Source: an uncultured Treponema sp.
GTDB taxonomy: Bacteria > Spirochaetota > Spirochaetia > Treponematales > Treponemataceae
Assembly (NCBI GenBank): GCA_938039145.1
Contig: CALHVG010000001.1
Span: forward strand, 1-24,451
Length of the DNA stretch: 24,451 nt
Direction of reading: 5' to 3'
Positions 15,726 through 24,299 of the stretch are shown here, one piece after another (position 1 is the stretch's first letter; each line of letters opens with the position of its first letter). The notes beneath the pieces were generated by a model, which was not told where the DNA came from, made no database searches, and saw nothing but the letters and a program-made list of their open reading frames with translations. The position numbers and the translations under genes are program-made.

Positions 15726-17198
15726 CTAGCGGTTGTCGCTAAAGTAGGCGGCGTACACTTCGTCAAAATTGTTTTGAAGTTTCGGGCTGGAAAGCAAGGC
15801 TTTCTGCGCCGCATTTGAATCGTATGTAGCGATTTCGTCTTCCAACGCTTCACGGGTGGCAGGTTCTTCCGTGTTTGCCGCCGTAGCCAAAAACTGAAGG
15901 ACAATTATATTTCTTCCGTTCGTGATAGGCTTTGAGATTTCGCCGGCAGAAAGAGAAAACGCTTCTTTCAGGAAGTTCTCGTTGGTGTCTGCCATTGAAA
16001 GACCTTCGATGCTTGTATCGATTTTAGGGGCGGCATTTACATTTCCGTAGTTCAGCGGAAGTTCGGGAATCTCCGTTTTTGGAACATCGAATTTTTTGCA
16101 GGCACTGTCAAAATTGCTTTCCTTAGCCATAGCGATAAAACTTTCTGCCTGAGCTTTAAAATAGTCTTCGATTTTTGAAGCCTCGTTCATGTTTATGTAA
16201 TTGTAGACAATTTTCAATGTATCGGCTTCCGTAAAATCTGCATCCGTCGCTTCGGAATCGCAACGGAAAATCGAAAATCCAACGGTCGTCTGAATAACGC
16301 CGGATAGTTCCTCCGGTTTCAGGTTACGGATTTTTTCAAAATCCGCCGAATTTTTTAGAGTTCCTTCTATTTGATAACTGAATTTCAAGTTCATTTTTCC
16401 CGAATCGTTTGTGTACGATTTTTGGGAATATTCGCCTACCGCATCGGAAAATACAATCTCGTTTCCTGCGATTCTTTTTGCGACCGTTTCTGCTGTCGAC
16501 TTGTCTGAAACCGTTATAACGGAAAGATCGTATTTCTTGAATTTTTCAGAATTTTCCGCCCCATATGCCGCTTTTTCGCTGTCCGGATATTTGTTCATGT
16601 CGAACGAGACCATATTGAATTTTCGCATCTCTTCGCCAAGTTTCTGAAGATACGAAATTTCTTCGTCCGACGTTTTAAGTCCGTAAAGGCGATAGCCGCC
16701 GATTGTATCGGAACTTCCGAAAAGGTCTTCCTGTACACGCTGCGAGACAAGAGATTTTTCAATAAGATTTCTAAGTTCAAGAACCTTCTGCGGATCTGCG
16801 AGCTTGTAGATTTTTTCTGAATATTTTCCGGTCTCGTCCGCAAAATTAGGCATCATGGCACGGTTCACCGCCGATTTTGGAACGATGTAGCCGCTTGCCG
16901 TGGCGGCTTTTTCAAAGGCAAGTTGACTTACACTCGTGTTGAATGCTATGGAAAAAAGATAGCGATAGTCGCTTGGGGACAACTGAATTCCCCTGCTCTT
17001 GTAGTTCTCCGCATAGCGGCTTACATATTCGGCAAAGTCGCTTCCCTGCTCGTAGCGGATTTCTGTTCCGGCGTATTTCCCGAACGGAGGAATCCTTTTT
17101 CCCCTTCTTCCGCCGGAAAGCATAGGAACAAGTACGAATATAAATGCCGAAATCAAAAGAATGATTAGCGAACCGATAGTGTAGGCGCTTTTTCTCAT
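15726..17198 (-). CDS. Parvulin-type peptidyl-prolyl isomerase / foldase (SurA/PpiD-like)
   Basis: This 490-residue protein has one N-terminal transmembrane segment (about 7-27), a SurA-N-like helical chaperone region (about 35-180), and a parvulin-like domain (about 200-320) with the characteristic AETVAKRIAGNEIVFSDAV stretch followed by KPEELSGVIQTTVGFSIF. A second, shortened parvulin-like piece lies near 400-450 (SLSAGEISKPITNGRNIIVL). The topology is that of PpiD, membrane-anchored with its bulk outside the cytoplasm, where it would help fold exported proteins. Catalytic activity is uncertain because the parvulin core is divergent. Start ATG 17198 has AAGGG upstream; ATG 17246 is open but has no ribosome site and lies on the promoter -10. 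Confidence 0.82.
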   Translation of the reverse strand: MRKSAYTIGSLIILLISAFIFVLVPMLSGGRRGKRIPPFGKYAGTEIRYEQGSDFAEYVSRYAENYKSRGIQLSPSDYRYLFSIAFNTSVSQLAFEKAATASGYIVPKSAVNRAMMPNFADETGKYSEKIYKLADPQKVLELRNLIEKSLVSQRVQEDLFGSSDTIGGYRLYGLKTSDEEISYLQKLGEEMRKFNMVSFDMNKYPDSEKAAYGAENSEKFKKYDLSVITVSDKSTAETVAKRIAGNEIVFSDAVGEYSQKSYTNDSGKMNLKFSYQIEGTLKNSADFEKIRNLKPEELSGVIQTTVGFSIFRCDSEATDADFTEADTLKIVYNYINMNEASKIEDYFKAQAESFIAMAKESNFDSACKKFDVPKTEIPELPLNYGNVNAAPKIDTSIEGLSMADTNENFLKEAFSLSAGEISKPITNGRNIIVLQFLATAANTEEPATREALEDEIATYDSNAAQKALLSSPKLQNNFDEVYAAYFSDNR

Positions 17199-17236
17199 TT
17201 TAAAACCCTTTGTCTGTTTTTTTGGAAAAGTAGGTG

Positions 17237-17266
17237 ATTTTAACATGAGCGTTGATGTGGTGTCAA
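17237..17266 (-). promoter_or_regulatory. Sigma-70-type promoter for the foldase-Maf operon
   Basis: On the minus strand a consensus TTGACA (complement of 17261-17266) is followed by TTAAAA at 17 bases, or TAAAAT at 18 bases (complement of 17237-17242). The predicted start near 17230 gives a leader of about 30 bases before ATG 17198. Confidence 0.7.
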
Positions 17267-17572
17267 TGTGTATGACGGATTGTTTTGACCGGACTTTCTG
17301 CGGCTCGGTCGAAAATGCGCTCGGATTTTGCTATGGCGACTTAGTGAAAAATCTTATTCTACGTGATATTATATTAAGTAAAAGAAAATGTCTTTGTGCG
17401 GAAAAATCGTTCGCACGGATTTTATACGAAAGTTTTAAATCAATTAAATTTTATGGAGAAAATTATGGGGTTGTGGAGCGATGTTTATTTTCTAAAATCA
17501 AATGCGGGTGTTAGTGATATATGGAATTGCCTAAGGAAGGTTTTTTCTGATTTTTCGGAAAAATTTGTAAGA
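17267..17572. other. AT-rich gene-free stretch at the border of the polysaccharide cluster
   Basis: No gene is supported. A plus-strand open frame (17245-17514, 89 codons, ending in a CGC repeat of cysteines) lacks a ribosome site and any recognisable family, and overlaps the minus-strand promoter. Base composition shifts to more A and T from about 17340 onward, marking the edge of the accessory cluster. Confidence 0.5.
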
Positions 17573-17602
17573 TTGACAAGATTATTACAGTCTTAGTACA
17601 AT
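17573..17602 (+). promoter_or_regulatory. Strong sigma-70-type promoter of the polysaccharide cluster
   Basis: A consensus TTGACA (17573-17578) and TACAAT (17597-17602) are separated by 18 bases. The predicted start near 17609 leaves a leader of about 118 bases before the flippase ATG. The leader is very AT-rich; I see no anti-termination (ops) element in it. Confidence 0.7.
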
Positions 17603-17726
17603 AATTCACTTCTATATTTATCTAAAATATGATTATATCGTTTTTTATAGATTTATATAAAATTTGGAAAATATAAAGATTTTGTCATAGCAAAAGCAAT
17701 CACAATAAAATCTGTAGGAATGTTGG

Positions 17727-19253
17727 ATGGCAGATACAAAACAAATCGCTAAAAATACAATTATGCTTTATTTTAGGCAAATTATTGTGATGATTGTTAA
17801 TCTTTATGCTGTGCGGGTGGTGTTGAATGTTCTTGGCGCTGCTGATTACGGAATATACAACACAATAGGGGGCATTGTAACCTTTTTTTCTTTTCTAAGC
17901 GGAACTATGGCAAGTGCGACTCAACGTTTTTTTTCGTTTGCATTAGGAGAAGATAATCAGGATAAATTAAATAAAACTTTTAGTACAAATATTATAATTT
18001 ATTTGATTATAATATTTGTTGCGGTTGCCTTATTGGAGTCAGTAGGTTCCTGGTTTGTATATAATAAATTGAAAATTCCCTCGGAACGTTTTGATGCAGC
18101 CTGTTGGATTTTTCATTTTTCCGTATTGACATTTATGTTTTCAATAATTTCCAGTCCGCTAATGGCGATTGTGATAGCGCATGAAGATATGCATATTTAT
18201 GCATACGTGTCGATTGCGGAAGTTTTTATGAGATTGGCAGCAGTGTTCCTGCTGAGGCTGTTTTTATTTGATAAACTTAAACTTTATGTTGTGTTGTTAT
18301 GCGTTGTTGGGGCTGTAAATGCCGGTATCTATTTATCAGTCTGTTTTAAAAAATATAAAGAGTGCCAATTTAAACATTTTTATTTTGATAGACATCTTTT
18401 TAAAGAGACTTTGGATTTTACGGGTTGGGCTTTATTCGGTTCAATAACAACGGTTTTCCGAACTCAGGCTGTTACTATTCTTGTTAATCAGGTTTTTAAT
18501 CCTATCATCGTTGCCGCCCGTTCAGTTGCTATTCAAATTGCAAATGCCATAAATGTGTTTTCAACAAATTTTAATACAGGTCTTTATCCTTCGATAGTAA
18601 AGTCCTATGCCAAAAATAATAAGGAAGAAATGTTCCACATTATTTTTATGGGATGTAAAATGACATTTTTTTTACTTTGGATTTTTGCATTGCCGGCTTT
18701 TTTAGAAATGGATTTTGTAATTAGACTGTGGCTGAAAAATCCTCCGGAGTTTTCGATTTTGTTTACGCGCCTTGCGTTATTTGAGGTGATGATAAATTCC
18801 GTGAGTTTACCAATTTCTACTGCAGCCAGAGCTTTCGGGAAGATGAAAAAATATGAACTCACATTGGGAATAATTCAACTTCTTATTTTTGCTGCGGATT
18901 TTATTTTATTTAAGTATTTTAACGTTCAGGCTTTTATAGTTTTTGTTGTTGCCGCTGCCGGAAATCTGGTGATGTTTGTTTTCCGCTTGTTTCTAATTCA
19001 TCAAATGATAAATTTTCCGCTTAAACGCTTTGCTTTAAAGGTTGCAATTCCGCTTTCTATATTTATTATATTTTCAGCAGGGATTTCTTTTTTGATAGAC
19101 TCTTTTTTGCCTAATACTTTTATATATGTAGCGCTATCAGTACTTATATCCGTTTCAGTCTGCGTTGTTCTTATGTTTTTTCTTGTATTGAGTTCAAATG
19201 AGCGAAGTTCAATAATTTTAAAGATAAAAAATAAAATTAAGAGGTGTGTATGA
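17727..19253 (+). CDS. Wzx-type polysaccharide flippase (MOP superfamily)
   Basis: This 508-residue protein is very hydrophobic with about 12 predicted transmembrane segments and a basic C-terminus (KIKNKIKR), as in the polysaccharide-transporter branch of the MOP superfamily. The N-terminal helix (YFRQIIVMIVNLYAVRVVLN) and the GAADYGIYN loop are typical of this group. Such proteins move lipid-linked oligosaccharide units across the inner membrane. It opens the glycan cluster behind its own promoter and overlaps the next gene by 4 bases (ATGA). Codon use and base composition are more AT-rich than the genes before 17200, consistent with an accessory or transferred region. The substrate cannot be told. 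Confidence 0.85.
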   Translation: MADTKQIAKNTIMLYFRQIIVMIVNLYAVRVVLNVLGAADYGIYNTIGGIVTFFSFLSGTMASATQRFFSFALGEDNQDKLNKTFSTNIIIYLIIIFVAVALLESVGSWFVYNKLKIPSERFDAACWIFHFSVLTFMFSIISSPLMAIVIAHEDMHIYAYVSIAEVFMRLAAVFLLRLFLFDKLKLYVVLLCVVGAVNAGIYLSVCFKKYKECQFKHFYFDRHLFKETLDFTGWALFGSITTVFRTQAVTILVNQVFNPIIVAARSVAIQIANAINVFSTNFNTGLYPSIVKSYAKNNKEEMFHIIFMGCKMTFFLLWIFALPAFLEMDFVIRLWLKNPPEFSILFTRLALFEVMINSVSLPISTAARAFGKMKKYELTLGIIQLLIFAADFILFKYFNVQAFIVFVVAAAGNLVMFVFRLFLIHQMINFPLKRFALKVAIPLSIFIIFSAGISFLIDSFLPNTFIYVALSVLISVSVCVVLMFFLVLSSNERSSIILKIKNKIKRCV

Positions 19254-21175
19254 AAATACTTATTCTTGGCGGAACCGGTGCTATGGGAGGGCATCTTACA
19301 GATATACTTTCTGAAAATCATGAGAACAAGGTGTTTGTTACTACAAGGACAAATCATTCTTCCAATAAAGAAAATGTTTCGTATATAACGGGAAATGCAA
19401 AAAACGAAAAATTCATCATCTCCATTCTTTCCGGAGAAAAATGGGATATTGTTGTAGATTTTATGGCATATACCACGGATGAATTTAAAAATCGTTCCGA
19501 TTTATTTTTGGATTCGTGCAGACAGTATGTGTTTTTGTCATCTTCCAGAGTCTATGCCGATTCTAAAGAACCTATAACAGAGTCGTCTCCGCGGCTTTTG
19601 GATGTGTGTAATGACAGCGATTATCTTTTAACCGATGAATATGCGCTGGCAAAAGCAAGACAAGAGAATATTTTATTTGAAAGTAAAAAAAAGAATTGGA
19701 CTATAATTCGCCCTTATATTACATATAGCGAAAACCGCTTGCAGCTTGGTGTCCTTGAAAAAGAACAATGGCTGCAGACTGTGTTGAATAGCGGAGCGCT
19801 TGTTTTTTCAAAAGATATTTCATGTCATACCACAACCCTTACCTATGGATATGACGTAGCGCAAGGAATAGCTTCAATTTTGGACAATCAGTCTGCATAC
19901 GGAGAAGTTTTTCACATTACAGGAAATTATTCTATAAAGTGGCAGAAAGTTTTTGAGCTTTATTCTTCGGTATTAAAAGAAAATGGACTTTCTTTTGAGG
20001 AAATTTTAAAAGAAAAGACATACCGTTTGGATGGGGGCGGAAAATATCAAGTTTTGTTTGATAGATATTACGACAGAGTTTTTGATAATTCCAAAATAGC
20101 CCGATTTGTAAATGTAAACGATTTTGTAAATCCCGAAGAAGGATTAAAACGATGTCTTGAAAAATTCCTGAAAAATCCTAAATTTACCCATACGGATGTA
20201 AGGGGGGGGGCTGAAGCTGATAGAGAATACAAAAATGCGGCTTCCGTTTTGGAAAGTAAAAGGAATGAAGCAGAAAATAAAATATCTGCTGATAAAAATG
20301 CATCTATACTGAAGCGTATTTATAGAAAAGGAAAAAATACGGTAAGAAATATTTTTAGGCATATGAAGAAAATTACTCCGTTATATGTGCCTGTGTTCGA
20401 AGGAAAACTTCTTGAAGGACGCGCGGCTTTAATAACAGGAGGAACAAGCGGAATCGGTTTTGCGATGGCAGAATCGTTTTTGAAAAACGGAGCATCTGTT
20501 ATTATAACGGGACGTTCTTTGAAAAAAGTTTCGGCGGCTTGTAAAAGTCTTGAAGATAAAGATTCCTGCTTCAAAGGCAGGATAAACGGAATTGAGATGG
20601 ATTCAAAGAATGTCAACTCTTTTGAAAAATGCTTTGAAAAGGCTCTTCTTCTTTGCGGAAGAAATATAGACATTCTTGTGAATAATGCAGGCATAAACAT
20701 GGGAGGTTTCGGTTCTGTTACAGAAGAGGATTTTGACTCTGCATTGGATACAAATCTGAAGGGGGCTTATTTTTTGAGTCAAGTGTTTGCAAATTATATG
20801 AAGAATAAAAATATTGTGGGTAATATTCTTAATGTAACCAGTTCTTCATGTTTAAGACCTGCCGTTACTCCGTATACTATAAGTAAATGGGGACTAAGAG
20901 GTCTTACGCCGGGGCTTGCAAAAGTATTAAGTCCTTACGGAATCGTTGTAAATGCAATTGCTCCGGGACCTACGGCAACACCTATGCTTACGGATTCCGA
21001 GGACGATCTGTCGCATATTAAAAGCCCTGCAGGACGTTATGCGACAGCTAAAGAAATTGCAAATCTTGCTGTTGTTCTTGTAAGCGATATGGGGCGTATG
21101 GTGGTTGGTGATACGCTTTATGCTACAGGCGGAGCAGGGCTTATAACATTTGATGATATGAAATACGTATTTTAA
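19250..21175 (+). CDS. Two-domain sugar-nucleotide epimerase/dehydratase plus short-chain dehydrogenase
   Basis: This 641-residue protein joins two NAD(P)-dependent enzymes. Residues 1 to about 310 form an extended SDR (epimerase/dehydratase) with GGTGAMGG at 7-14 and the catalytic pair Y131-K135. A basic linker of about 60 residues (KRIYRKGKNTVRNIFRHMKK region) leads to a classical SDR (about 385-641) with TGGTSGIG at 396-403, NNAG at 478-481 and Y542-K546. The linker starts at a G9 tract (20202-20210). The first domain probably modifies a nucleotide sugar and the second reduces or oxidises a keto group. Each half has a full-length domain and active site, so this is a fusion of two normally separate enzymes. 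ATG 19250 was chosen over GTG 19244 because GAGG sits just upstream and it forms an ATGA overlap with the flippase. Confidence 0.82.
   Translation: MKILILGGTGAMGGHLTDILSENHENKVFVTTRTNHSSNKENVSYITGNAKNEKFIISILSGEKWDIVVDFMAYTTDEFKNRSDLFLDSCRQYVFLSSSRVYADSKEPITESSPRLLDVCNDSDYLLTDEYALAKARQENILFESKKKNWTIIRPYITYSENRLQLGVLEKEQWLQTVLNSGALVFSKDISCHTTTLTYGYDVAQGIASILDNQSAYGEVFHITGNYSIKWQKVFELYSSVLKENGLSFEEILKEKTYRLDGGGKYQVLFDRYYDRVFDNSKIARFVNVNDFVNPEEGLKRCLEKFLKNPKFTHTDVRGGAEADREYKNAASVLESKRNEAENKISADKNASILKRIYRKGKNTVRNIFRHMKKITPLYVPVFEGKLLEGRAALITGGTSGIGFAMAESFLKNGASVIITGRSLKKVSAACKSLEDKDSCFKGRINGIEMDSKNVNSFEKCFEKALLLCGRNIDILVNNAGINMGGFGSVTEEDFDSALDTNLKGAYFLSQVFANYMKNKNIVGNILNVTSSSCLRPAVTPYTISKWGLRGLTPGLAKVLSPYGIVVNAIAPGPTATPMLTDSEDDLSHIKSPAGRYATAKEIANLAVVLVSDMGRMVVGDTLYATGGAGLITFDDMKYVF
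20202..20210 (+). repeat. G9 homopolymer tract at the domain junction (candidate phase-variation switch)
   Basis: Nine consecutive G encode R318-G-G-A321 at the end of the epimerase domain. In frame at nine G. With ten G the next codons read GGC TGA (TGA at 20212-20214), giving a 321-residue epimerase. With eight G the frame ends at TGA 20310-20312, giving about 353 residues. An in-frame ATG at 20363 (residue 372), preceded by AGG at 20357-20359, could restart translation of the second domain. Confidence 0.7.
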
Positions 21176-21180
21176 GGGGC

Positions 21181-21283
21181 GTTAAATAAAAGCCTAGCAA
21201 ATGGCACCGCTTTTATTTAACTAAGTTTGCGTATCGCAGACTTGCATATTATGTGCGCGTTTTCACTTTGTTGCGAACGTGAA
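21181..21283. repeat. Triple-hairpin intergenic element
   Basis: Three inverted repeats lie in a row: GTTAAATAAAAGC (21181-21193) with GCTTTTATTTAAC (21209-21221), a perfect 13-bp pair; AAGTTTGCG (21223-21231) with CGCAGACTT (21235-21243), one G-U pair; and TTCAC (21262-21266) with GTGAA (21279-21283). The element fills the spacer between the fusion gene and the ThDP gene. It may be a dispersed repeat, an RNA processing site or an attenuator; it lacks the run of T of a simple terminator. Confidence 0.5.
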
Positions 21284-21338
21284 TAAAAGGTCAAGCGAAA
21301 ATCGATATTTTCTTGTTGACTTTTTATGGGAGGATTAT

Positions 21339-23102
21339 ATGAGTTTTTATTCAACGGAAAGAAATGTTCAGATTCTGGTTCATTTGTTAAAAGCGAATAA
21401 TATTCGAAGAATTATTGCTTCGCCCGGGACAACAAATGTTACATTTGTTGGAACCGTTCAGCATGATGACTTTTTTAAGATGTATTCTTGTGTAGATGAG
21501 CGTTCTGCCGCGTATATGGCATGCGGTATGGCTGCCGAGTCCGGTGAACCGGTGGTGATTGTGTGTACGGGCGCTACAGCTTCGCGTAATTATGTTCCGG
21601 GGCTTACCGAAGCATATTACAGAAAATTGCCTGTTCTTGCGGTAACGGCTTCTCAGCCTACAGAAAGAGTGGGGCATTTGGCTCCTCAGCTTATAGATCG
21701 AAGTCAATTGCAGCATGATATTGCCGTTCTGAGTGTAAGTATGCCTAACATAAAGGATTCGGAGGACGAATGGTTCTGCGAAATAAATGCGAATCGTGCA
21801 ATGGCTGCCCTTACCCGCCGCGGAGGCGGTCCTGTGCATATAAATCTTGAAACTCACTACAGCGCGGATTTTTCTGCAAAAAAAATTCCTCCGTGCAGAA
21901 TTGTAAAATATTTTACGCATGGATGCGCTTTTCCTGAAATAAAATCCGGCAGAGTTGCAGTAATTATCGGGAATCATAGAAAATTCGGGCAGGATGAAGT
22001 TCTTGCTATAGAAAATTTTTGCATTGCTTATGATGCAGCAGTCTTTTGCGATCATACAAGCGGATATAACGGAGCTCACAAAGTCCTTTGGACATTATGC
22101 GGTTCTCAGAAAGATTATGAATCCCCCAACAGAAACATAGACCTTTTGATTCACATAGGTGAGATTTCAGGCGATTATTTTACTCAGTTTGTTTTGCGCC
22201 CTCTGGAAGTCTGGAGAGTTAATGAAGACGGTGAGATGAGAGACTGGTTTAAAAAATTGAGCGCCGTATTTGAAATGTCTGAAAAAGAGTTTTTTTCTTA
22301 TTATGCAAATAAAAATGTCTCCGCTGCAAAGCCGGAACCTTCATTTGCGGAAAAACTGAACAAAGAAAATGACATGATATATTCTCATCTTCCGGAACTT
22401 CCGTTTTCAAATTATTACATCGCAAATCAATGCGCTTCTAAATTGCCGGAAAATTCCGTACTCCATTTGGGAATATTGAGTTCGCTTCGTTCATGGAATT
22501 ATTTTAAGATTCCGCCGTCCGTTTCGGCTTTTTCAAATACGGGCGGCTTCGGAATTGACGGCGGCGTTTCTTCGATGCTGGGCGCTGCTCTTGTAAATCC
22601 CGAAAAACTGTATTTCGGAGTCTTTGGCGACTTGGCTTTTTTTTACGACATGAACAGCATAGGAAATAGGCATCTTCCTTCAAATATACGCATAATGCTT
22701 ATAAATAATGGAGTGGGGCAGGAATTCAGAAATAAAGACCATCTTTGTTATATTTACGGAATCGATTCTCTTTCATATATAGGTGCTGCCGGACACTATG
22801 GAAACAAGTCAAAAACATTGGTAAAACACTATGCTGAGGATTTGGGATTTGAATATCTTTCCGCTCATGATAAAAAATCGTTCGCTGAGATTCACGATAG
22901 ATTTTTTTCCGCTGAAAATGTTGATAAACCTGTATTTTTTGAAGTTTTTACAAACACGGAAGACGAAACTGAGGCTTTGGACATGATAAAGCATTGCTAT
23001 AAAAATAAAGCCATAGCCGCAAAAAATGAAATGAAAAAAGCAATAAAGTCTTTTATAGGGCAGTCGGGCGTAGATTCAATAAAAGGAATTCTAAAAAAGT
23101 AG
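21339..23102 (+). CDS. MenD-like thiamine-diphosphate-dependent enzyme
   Basis: This 587-residue protein has the three-domain fold of ThDP enzymes. The N-terminal pyrimidine-binding domain shows SPGTTN near residue 28 and the activating glutamate E54 in DERSAAYMACGMA. The C-terminal diphosphate-binding domain shows GDLAFFYDMN from G430 and N456-N457 about 26 residues later; GDL in place of GDG is the form seen in MenD. In menaquinone synthesis MenD adds decarboxylated 2-oxoglutarate to isochorismate, but no other men genes are here and the setting is a glycan cluster. A more likely role is decarboxylating a 2-oxo acid and transferring the fragment to a sugar, as YerE does in yersiniose synthesis. 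ATG 21339 is preceded by GGGAGG; 20 upstream open codons run into the hairpin element. Confidence 0.8.
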   Translation: MSFYSTERNVQILVHLLKANNIRRIIASPGTTNVTFVGTVQHDDFFKMYSCVDERSAAYMACGMAAESGEPVVIVCTGATASRNYVPGLTEAYYRKLPVLAVTASQPTERVGHLAPQLIDRSQLQHDIAVLSVSMPNIKDSEDEWFCEINANRAMAALTRRGGGPVHINLETHYSADFSAKKIPPCRIVKYFTHGCAFPEIKSGRVAVIIGNHRKFGQDEVLAIENFCIAYDAAVFCDHTSGYNGAHKVLWTLCGSQKDYESPNRNIDLLIHIGEISGDYFTQFVLRPLEVWRVNEDGEMRDWFKKLSAVFEMSEKEFFSYYANKNVSAAKPEPSFAEKLNKENDMIYSHLPELPFSNYYIANQCASKLPENSVLHLGILSSLRSWNYFKIPPSVSAFSNTGGFGIDGGVSSMLGAALVNPEKLYFGVFGDLAFFYDMNSIGNRHLPSNIRIMLINNGVGQEFRNKDHLCYIYGIDSLSYIGAAGHYGNKSKTLVKHYAEDLGFEYLSAHDKKSFAEIHDRFFSAENVDKPVFFEVFTNTEDETEALDMIKHCYKNKAIAAKNEMKKAIKSFIGQSGVDSIKGILKK

Positions 23103-23111
23103 GAGACGGCG

Positions 23112-24260
23112 ATGAAAATTGGCATAATGACCTGCTGGCAGCCCGATGACAATTACGGAACTCAGATGCAGTGCTTTGCTTTGCAGCATTATTTGCGGCT
23201 GCGCGGACACGATGCATATCTGATTCAATATTTACGCGCGAACGATGTAAGGCATTGCCTTACGTTAGGAAAGATTATTAAGTTATTTAACATCGTAAAG
23301 GTAATTCGTAAATTGCATTCTATCTTTATGCAGAAAAAAATGCGGCAGGAAACATTTGAGCATAACAGGTTTTCCCCTGAATTCAGAAAACGATACCTTA
23401 ATATTTCAGAATTGTACAATAATTATGAAGAATTAAAAAATAATCCGCCAAAAGCTGACCTTTACATTGTCGGTTCCGACCAGGTATGGAATAATTTACC
23501 CGTTCAGATAGGTCAAATTAACTCTTTTTTTCTGAATTTTGGAGATTCAAAAATAAAACGTATTTCGTATGCTGCAAGTTTCGGTTTTGATAAAAAGTCA
23601 ATGCCTAAAAAATATGAAAAAACGGCTGTTCCTCTTCTTAGAAAATTTGACGGAATTTCAATTCGGGAACAAAGCGGACTTGCAATCTTGAACGAATGGG
23701 GGGTTGATAAAAGTGTAATGGTTTCGGATCCTACATTGCTGCTTGATGCCGAGCATTACAGAAACGTGTATAACGAGAATACTTTTCCAAGACAACAGAA
23801 AAAATATGTGCTTGTTTATAATCTTAGCGCAAAGTCCGCTATTGATTTTGTTTGCATAAAATCCTGGGCAGAAAAAAAAGGTCTTGGATTTGTATATGTT
23901 CCGGGGCACGGACAGATAGATAAATTTGAGAAGTGCTATGCTACCGTTCCGGAATGGCTTTATCTTATTGATAATGCGGAGTTTGTTTTTACTAATTCAT
24001 TTCATTGCGGTATTTTTTCAAGTTTATTTCATAAACAGTTTGCAGTTTTTAAACTTGATGACAATTATAATTCTACCAATTCACGGTTGGACACCATAAA
24101 TCATTTGATAACTTCGTGCCGCATAGCCTCTTCTGTTAACGAAGCTTTTGAAATCGTGGAAAAAACTGTTGATTGGATTTCCTTTGAAGAACGTAAAGAA
24201 AAACTCGTTTCTGTCGGTAAAGAATTCTTGAATAAATATGCTTCAGATAATATTTCTTAA
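23112..24260 (+). CDS. Polysaccharide pyruvyl transferase family protein
   Basis: This 382-residue protein matches the polysaccharide pyruvyl transferase fold (PF04230). Visible family features are the N-terminal DDNYGTQMQCFALQHYLRLR stretch (about 12-31), the IVGSDQVWN motif near 118, DGISIREQSGLAIL near 182-195, VSDPTLLLD near 208, and TNSFHCGIFSSLFHKQFAVF near 295, a glycosyltransferase-like nucleotide/PEP region. Members transfer pyruvate from phosphoenolpyruvate to a sugar as a ketal, or act as related glycan transferases. AGGAG at 23101-23105 overlaps the stop of the ThDP gene, spaced 6 bases from ATG 23112, so translation is coupled. It is the last complete gene; no clear terminator follows. 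Confidence 0.85.
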   Translation: MKIGIMTCWQPDDNYGTQMQCFALQHYLRLRGHDAYLIQYLRANDVRHCLTLGKIIKLFNIVKVIRKLHSIFMQKKMRQETFEHNRFSPEFRKRYLNISELYNNYEELKNNPPKADLYIVGSDQVWNNLPVQIGQINSFFLNFGDSKIKRISYAASFGFDKKSMPKKYEKTAVPLLRKFDGISIREQSGLAILNEWGVDKSVMVSDPTLLLDAEHYRNVYNENTFPRQQKKYVLVYNLSAKSAIDFVCIKSWAEKKGLGFVYVPGHGQIDKFEKCYATVPEWLYLIDNAEFVFTNSFHCGIFSSLFHKQFAVFKLDDNYNSTNSRLDTINHLITSCRIASSVNEAFEIVEKTVDWISFEERKEKLVSVGKEFLNKYASDNIS

Positions 24261-24299
24261 ATTTTAAAAGAATTATATATAGCTTATTTTCACTCGATT

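Noticed and set aside
17245..17514. Plus-strand open frame of 89 codons before the glycan cluster
   Set aside because: No ribosome site, no recognisable family, overlaps the opposing promoter, and sits in AT-rich gene-free sequence.
21176..21338. Thiamine-diphosphate riboswitch upstream of the ThDP enzyme gene
   Set aside because: The conserved CUGAGA and ACCUGAU-type segments of that riboswitch are absent; the hairpins present do not match its layout, and the enzyme uses rather than makes the cofactor.
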